Below, piece after piece: positions 15,215 through 19,180 of a DNA stretch of 19,180 bases (positions are counted from its first letter, which is position 1; each line of letters starts with the position of its first letter). The notes under the pieces are model-generated. The model made no database searches, had not been told where the DNA came from, and saw nothing but the letters and a program-made list of their open reading frames with translations. This stretch comes from Propionibacteriaceae bacterium. Lineage in GTDB: Bacteria > Actinomycetota > Actinomycetes > Propionibacteriales > Propionibacteriaceae. The stretch lies in contig JAGQUI010000012.1 of the NCBI GenBank assembly GCA_020438595.1, positions 1 to 19,180 on the forward strand. Direction: 5' to 3'. A program made the translations under genes and the position numbers.

Positions 15215-16924
15215 ATGACGGACGCGTCCGGGTCGGGAGGCGGCCGCCAGCGGCTGGTCGACCTTCGGCCGTTCGCGGGCCTGAACCGCTCGAACGTCGT
15301 CCGGGAGTTGCTGGCCGGGGTCAGCCTGATCGCCATCGCCGTGCCGCTGAACATCGGCTACGCCCAGATCGCGGGGCTGCCACCCACCGCCGGCCTGTAC
15401 GCGCTGGTCGTGCCCACCCTGGTCTACGTGCTGCTGGTGTCGTCGCGCCAGCTGGTGGTCTCACCGGACGCGGCGGCGTCGGCGCTGGTCTTCTCCTCGC
15501 TGCTGGCCCTCGGGGCGAGCGGTGACGACCTGCTCGTGATGGCGGGAGCCCAGGCGATCCTCGGGGGGCTGGTGCTGCTGGCGGCGGGCCTGTTCCGGCT
15601 CGGCTTCCTGTCCGAATTCCTCTCCCGACCGATCCTGATCGGCTTCGTCTCCGGGCTGGCCGCGGAGATCATGCTCAGCCAGGTCGCGAAGATGCTCGGG
15701 GTGAAGCTGTCCGCGGAGGGCGAGTTCTTCACCCACCTCGTGGAACTGTTCGGGCTGATCCCCCACGTCCACCTCTGGTCGCTGGCGGTCAGCGTGGTCT
15801 CGCTCGCGATCCTGGTCGTCGGCCGGCGCACCGTGGCCGCCGTGCCCTGGGCGCTGGTGGTGATCGTGGTCACGACGGCCGCGTCCATGCTGTTCGGGCT
15901 GCCCGAGTTCGGGGTGGCGGTGCTGGGCCACGTGGAGGCCGGGCCGCCGAAGTTCGCCGTGCCGATGCTCCCCCTGCAGACGTGGCTGGCCCTCGTGCCG
16001 TCCGCGTTGGCGCTGGCGATGGTGGCGATGGCGGAGGGACTGCTGATGTCGCGCGCGTACGCCGAACGCAACCGCTACCCGAACCTGCCGGACCAGAACC
16101 TGATCGCGATGGGCGCGGCCAACATCGCGGCCGGGTTCTCGTCCTCGTACAGCATCGGCTCGTCGGGGTCGCGGACGGCGGCGATGGACGCGGCCGGCTC
16201 GCGCACCCAGCTGCCCGGCCTGGTCCTGGTCGCCGGGGCGCTGGCGCTGCTCGTGTTCGGCACGGACCTGCTCGCCGGCGTCCCCTCCCCGGCGATCGGC
16301 GCGATCGTGGCGGTGGCGGTGTGGGGGCTGCTCGGCATCGGCGACTACCGGTACCTGTGGCGGATGTCGCGCTCGGAATTCGCGGTCGCCCTGGTCTGCG
16401 CGCTCGGCGTCCTCGTGGTCGGCCCGCTCGGCGGCATCGGGATCTCGTTCGTGCTCGCCCTGGTGAACCTGGTCCGCCGCGCGGCGAACCCGCCGATCGA
16501 CGTCCTGGTGGGCCACGACGACCCGCAGGTGTCGCTGTCCAGGATCGCCCCATCGGGGACGCACACGGTTCCCGGCGTGGTGATCCTGCGCTTCGCCGCA
16601 CCGCTGTTCTTCGCCAACGGCAATCGCCTCGTGGAGAGCGCGAAGGACGCCGTCCGGCTCGCGCCCGAACCGGTGCGCACCCTCGTGCTCGACCTCGAGG
16701 CGGTCACCGATATCGACGTCACCGGCGCGGGCAGCCTGGCCACGCTCAGGGAGTGGCTGGACGCACAGGGCATCGCACTCGCCTACAGCCGCGTCCGTGA
16801 CGACCTGGCCGTGCTGCTGGAACACTATGACCTGGCCGGGGGCACGACCCGGTACACCAGCAACCGCGAGGCGGCGGCCGCGCTGGCCGGCCCCGCGGAG
16901 CAGCCCCCCACCGACGAGGAGTAG
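15215..16924 (+). CDS. SulP family inorganic anion transporter with STAS domain
   Basis: A 569-residue inner-membrane protein of the SulP/SLC26 family, which moves sulfate, bicarbonate or related anions. The membrane domain spans about 28-430. It has the signature IAVPLNIGYAQIAGLPPTAG near the first helices and later SSSYSIGSSGSRTAAMDAAG, the region lining the anion site. A cytoplasmic STAS domain follows at about 450-555, with LDLEAVTDIDVTGAGSL; Asp499-Gly504 marks its conserved loop. Length and order are normal for bacterial SulP. Substrate cannot be fixed; bicarbonate or sulfate are both possible. It begins one base after the preceding membrane-protein gene and ends four bases before the AI-2E gene, so the three form one operon. 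Confidence 0.94.
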   Translation: MTDASGSGGGRQRLVDLRPFAGLNRSNVVRELLAGVSLIAIAVPLNIGYAQIAGLPPTAGLYALVVPTLVYVLLVSSRQLVVSPDAAASALVFSSLLALGASGDDLLVMAGAQAILGGLVLLAAGLFRLGFLSEFLSRPILIGFVSGLAAEIMLSQVAKMLGVKLSAEGEFFTHLVELFGLIPHVHLWSLAVSVVSLAILVVGRRTVAAVPWALVVIVVTTAASMLFGLPEFGVAVLGHVEAGPPKFAVPMLPLQTWLALVPSALALAMVAMAEGLLMSRAYAERNRYPNLPDQNLIAMGAANIAAGFSSSYSIGSSGSRTAAMDAAGSRTQLPGLVLVAGALALLVFGTDLLAGVPSPAIGAIVAVAVWGLLGIGDYRYLWRMSRSEFAVALVCALGVLVVGPLGGIGISFVLALVNLVRRAANPPIDVLVGHDDPQVSLSRIAPSGTHTVPGVVILRFAAPLFFANGNRLVESAKDAVRLAPEPVRTLVLDLEAVTDIDVTGAGSLATLREWLDAQGIALAYSRVRDDLAVLLEHYDLAGGTTRYTSNREAAAALAGPAEQPPTDEE

Positions 16925-16928
16925 CGAC

Positions 16929-18203
16929 GTGACCGACACCACTGGCGACCCGGCCCCCGAGCCGGCGGTCGGGTCCGGGCCTGCCGTCGAGCCCGAGCCG
17001 GCCGTCGATCCGGTGCCCGGGCGCGCGCCGGCCGGCGACCCGGCCCCCGTGCCCGCACCCGGCACGTTCCAGCGGCCGCTGCGGGTCGTCTCCGTGCTCG
17101 CCCACCCGTTCGTGTGGGCGTTCACCGGGACGGTGGGCGTGCTGGCCGCCATGGCCCTCGGCAACGCGCTCGCCGCACTGGCCACGGTCGTGATGTCGGT
17201 GGTGATCGCACTCTTCTTCGCCCTCGCCCTGGACCCCCTGGTGCGGAAGCTGGAGCGGCGCGGCCTGTCCCGGGGACGCAGCATCGGGGTCGTGTTCGCC
17301 GGTTTCGGGCTGGTGATGCTCGCGCTGCTGGCCTACGTCGTGCCCGCCACCGTGCAGCAGGTGATCAGCTTCGCGCAGACGGTGCCCGCAGCCCTCGACA
17401 GCATGCAGCAGTCGGCCTGGTTCACGTCGTTCACCAGCACCACGGGCGGGCAGGCGTTCTACGACTCCCTGATCGCCCAGGTGCAGGCCTGGCTGTCCAA
17501 CCCGTCCAACATCTTCGCCCTCGGGGGCGGCGTGCTCGCCTTCGGCTCGGGCGTCGTCGGCGGCATCTCCACCAGCATGATCGTGATTGTGCTGACCATG
17601 TACTTCGTGGCCTCGCTGGAGGACATGAAGAACGGGCTGTACATCCTGGTGCCGGCCTACCAGCGGCCGAAGGTCGCCGAGCTGACCGAGCAGATCACCG
17701 GGGCCGTGGGCGGGTTCGTGGCCGGCGGCATCCAGCTGTCCTCGCTGAACGCGTCGTTCTCGTTCGTGCTGCTCGCGGTGCTCGGCGTCCCGTACGCGGT
17801 GATGCTGGCCTTCATCGCCTGGTTCGTGACCCTGATCCCGATGATCGGGTCGGTGGTGTTCTGGGTGATCGCGACGTCCGTGTGCCTGCTGCACTCGTGG
17901 CCGACGGCGCTGATCTTCGCGGTGCTGTACTTCGCCTACATGCAGGTCGAGGCGTACGTGCTGACGCCGCGGATCATGAACAAGGCGGTCGCGGTGCCCG
18001 GCCCGCTGGTGCTGATCGGCGCGATGATCGGCGGCTCGTTGCTCGGCCTGCTCGGCGCCCTGATGGCGGTGCCGCTGACCGCGTCCGTGCTGCTGGTGCT
18101 GCGCGGGGTCTACATCCCGAAGCAGAACGCCCGGACGTCCCCGGAGGGCCGCGCCGACGTCCCGACTCCCGAACCGGCCCCGGAGCCCGAGCCCGGCGGC
18201 TGA
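16929..18203 (+). CDS. AI-2E family (PerM/TqsA-like) transporter
   Basis: A 424-residue membrane protein of the AI-2E exporter superfamily; members include TqsA (autoinducer-2 export) and ion or proton antiporters, so the substrate is open. About eight hydrophobic helices are seen. The conserved segment GGIQLSSLNASFSFVLLAVLG begins near residue 266, followed by IAWFVTLIPMIGSVVFWVIA. A late motif, EAYVLTPRIMNKAVAVPGPLVLIG, is typical. Residues 1-46 are a Pro/Glu/Ala-rich tail and the C-terminus repeats that style (PTPEPAPEPEPGG); both should be cytoplasmic and disordered. The GTG at 16929 has GAGGAG (16916-16921) seven bases upstream. The longer frame that opens inside sulP is not supported. 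It is the last gene of its operon and is followed by nested hairpins. Confidence 0.92.
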   Translation: MTDTTGDPAPEPAVGSGPAVEPEPAVDPVPGRAPAGDPAPVPAPGTFQRPLRVVSVLAHPFVWAFTGTVGVLAAMALGNALAALATVVMSVVIALFFALALDPLVRKLERRGLSRGRSIGVVFAGFGLVMLALLAYVVPATVQQVISFAQTVPAALDSMQQSAWFTSFTSTTGGQAFYDSLIAQVQAWLSNPSNIFALGGGVLAFGSGVVGGISTSMIVIVLTMYFVASLEDMKNGLYILVPAYQRPKVAELTEQITGAVGGFVAGGIQLSSLNASFSFVLLAVLGVPYAVMLAFIAWFVTLIPMIGSVVFWVIATSVCLLHSWPTALIFAVLYFAYMQVEAYVLTPRIMNKAVAVPGPLVLIGAMIGGSLLGLLGALMAVPLTASVLLVLRGVYIPKQNARTSPEGRADVPTPEPAPEPEPGG

Positions 18204-18230
18204 CCCCCCGCGCTCCGCGGCCCCGCCCCG

Positions 18231-18303
18231 CCGCTTCGCTACCGGTAGCCCGGGGCGCTACCCGAGCACGGGTAGCGCCCTCACGCAGCGGTAGCGAAGC
18301 CGG
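18231..18303. terminator. Nested hairpins after the AI-2E gene
   Basis: Outer arms GCTTCGCTACCG (18233-18244) and CGGTAGCGAAGC (18289-18300) are a perfect match. Inside them GGGCGCTACCC (18253-18263) and GGGTAGCGCCC (18270-18280) form a perfect 11-base stem with a six-base loop. A third palindrome, GCTACCGGTAGC, lies at 18238-18249. All share the word GCTACC. The element starts 28 bases after the AI-2E stop and ends just before the sseA promoter, so it is a likely terminator insulating sseA. Confidence 0.65.
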
Positions 18304-18320
18304 TGTGGAGGGCCGCGGAA

Positions 18321-18335
18321 TAGAGTGCAGGCGTG
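18321..18335 (+). promoter_or_regulatory. Candidate -10 box giving a leaderless sseA mRNA
   Basis: TAGAGT (18321-18326) is followed by six bases and then the GTG start at 18333, so transcription would begin at the start codon. No ribosome site is present. The hexamer is identical to that upstream of pcnA. Confidence 0.5.
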
Positions 18336-19180
18336 ACCACGCGAGCTGATGTCCTGATCGGTGTCGAAGACCTGCCGGCCGCCCTCGCGGCGGGCGCGCA
18401 GCTGCTGGACGTGCGCTGGAGCCTGGGCGAGCAGCCCGGCACCGGCTTCGGCCGCTACCTGCAGGGACACCTGCCCGGGGCGCGCTTCCTCGACCTCGAG
18501 GCGGTGCTCACCGGTCCGACCGTCGAGGCCACGCTCGGGCGGCACCCGCTGCCGGACGTGTTGCAGCTCGGCGCCGGCCTGGGTGCAATCGGCGTCGACC
18601 CCGCCCGCCCGGTCGTGGTCTACGACGAGCCGGGCTCCTACGCGGCGGGCCGGGCGTGGTGGGTGCTGCGCTGGGCCGGCCTGGACGTGCGCGTGCTCGA
18701 CGGCGGCATCCGCGCCTGGGTGGCGTCCGGGCGTCCGCTGGAGACCGACGAGCCGGGCGCGGCGACCGGCGCGCCGCTCGACCTGGCCACCGGGCAGCTG
18801 CCCACGCTGGACGCCGACGAGGTCGCGGCGTTCGACGGGGTGCTGATCGACGTGCGCGCACCCGAGCGGTTCCGCGGCGAGTCCGAGCCGATCGACCCGC
18901 GGGCCGGGCACATCCCGGGTGCGCTGAACCGCCCCGTCTCCGGGTTCTGGGACGCCGACGGGCTGCTGCCTCCTGCCCACGAACTGGTGGAGAAGCTGGC
19001 CCTGCCGACCCCTTCCTCCGCGCTCCCTGAGGAGGTCGCTCCGGCGTCCTCATCCTCCCCGTTCCCTGAGGAGGTCGCTCTGCGACCGTCACGAAGGGTC
19101 GCGGTCTACTGCGGCTCGGGCGTCTCGGCCGCCCAGGTGATCCTCGCGCTGGCGTCCCTGGGGATCGACGCCGCGCTGTA
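18333..19180 (+). CDS. sseA: 3-mercaptopyruvate/thiosulfate sulfurtransferase, 3' end beyond window
   Basis: A two-domain rhodanese; about 282 residues are visible and the C-terminus is cut by the window edge. It would transfer sulfur from 3-mercaptopyruvate or thiosulfate to an acceptor such as cyanide or thioredoxin. The first, inactive domain spans about 5-130 (LLDVRWSLGE, QGHLPGARFLDL, VVYDEPGSYAAGRAWW). The second spans about 150 onward (LIDVRAPERFRGESEP, GHIPGALNRP) with the active-site loop VYCGSGVSA, catalytic Cys260. CGSGV is the mercaptopyruvate-type loop, whereas classical rhodaneses have CRKGV. The start at the GTG is set by the likely leaderless promoter. Between the domain-2 helix and the catalytic loop sits an unusual repeated insertion, residues about 229-254, encoded by a palindromic repeat. 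The N-terminal domain lacks a catalytic cysteine, as expected. Confidence 0.9.
   Translation, partial: MTTRADVLIGVEDLPAALAAGAQLLDVRWSLGEQPGTGFGRYLQGHLPGARFLDLEAVLTGPTVEATLGRHPLPDVLQLGAGLGAIGVDPARPVVVYDEPGSYAAGRAWWVLRWAGLDVRVLDGGIRAWVASGRPLETDEPGAATGAPLDLATGQLPTLDADEVAAFDGVLIDVRAPERFRGESEPIDPRAGHIPGALNRPVSGFWDADGLLPPAHELVEKLALPTPSSALPEEVAPASSSSPFPEEVALRPSRRVAVYCGSGVSAAQVILALASLGIDAAL
19024..19100 (+). repeat. Palindromic repeat inserted in frame within sseA
   Basis: TCCCTGAGGAGGTCGCTC occurs twice, at 19024-19041 and 19063-19080, 39 bases (13 codons) apart. The second copy continues into a hairpin, GGTCGC-tct-GCGACC, with outer bases CCCT and AGGG and the tail GTCACGAAGGGTC. The pattern is that of a small dispersed palindromic element (REP-like). 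It stays in frame and encodes LPEEVA and FPEEVA separated by a Ser-rich stretch. Confidence 0.65.

Overview
The window is very GC-rich DNA. It has several leaderless-looking starts (a TANNNT box 6-8 bases before ATG/GTG), frequent GTG starts, and families common in Actinobacteria (SigE-type sigma factor, PLDc_N/SHOCT and DUF6325 proteins, FadD-type acyl-CoA ligase, class II CCA-adding enzyme with HD domain). It is most likely a chromosomal segment of an actinomycete, perhaps of the order Propionibacteriales; that rank is inference. No tRNA, rRNA, phage, insertion sequence or CRISPR array was seen.

Layout. (1) 1-1561, minus strand: tag (3-methyladenine glycosylase I) overlaps an RhtA-like EamA exporter by 4 bases. 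(2) 1591-3434, minus strand: an ECF/SigE-type sigma factor overlaps, by one base, a single-pass membrane protein with two extracytoplasmic META domains. This looks like a sigma factor with a candidate membrane regulator. (3) 3590-5278, plus strand: an acyl-CoA ligase, possibly leaderless. (4) 5279-5625: a convergent intergenic region with four composite repeats that carry DnaA-box-like 9-mers. (5) 5626-7328, minus strand: a MarR repressor and an MFS exporter, with a palindrome over the presumed promoter. (6) 7399-9603, minus strand: a HAD phosphatase and a CCA tRNA nucleotidyltransferase, separated by a nested palindrome. (7) 9604-9825: a repeat array built on the same 12-base core. (8) 9826-12354, minus strand: a large MalT/LuxR-type ATPase regulator. 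(9) 12550-18203, plus strand and divergent from it: PLDc_N-SHOCT protein, DUF6325 protein, SHOCT protein, coiled-coil polytopic membrane protein, SulP-STAS anion transporter and AI-2E family transporter. (10) 18333 to the right edge, plus strand: a mercaptopyruvate sulfurtransferase (sseA-like), cut by the window end.

The most unusual content lies in repeats and small architectures. The 12-mer GGGGACGGTTCC, or its complement, occurs eleven times (ten exact, one with a mismatch), almost wholly between genes; one copy supplies the last codons of the acyl-CoA ligase. Four copies are followed at fixed distance by a DnaA-box-like 9-mer. A different palindromic repeat appears to have been absorbed in frame into sseA. 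The sigma/META pair and the LuxR-flanked SHOCT/DUF6325/SulP/AI-2E cluster are the best candidates for little-described protein systems.
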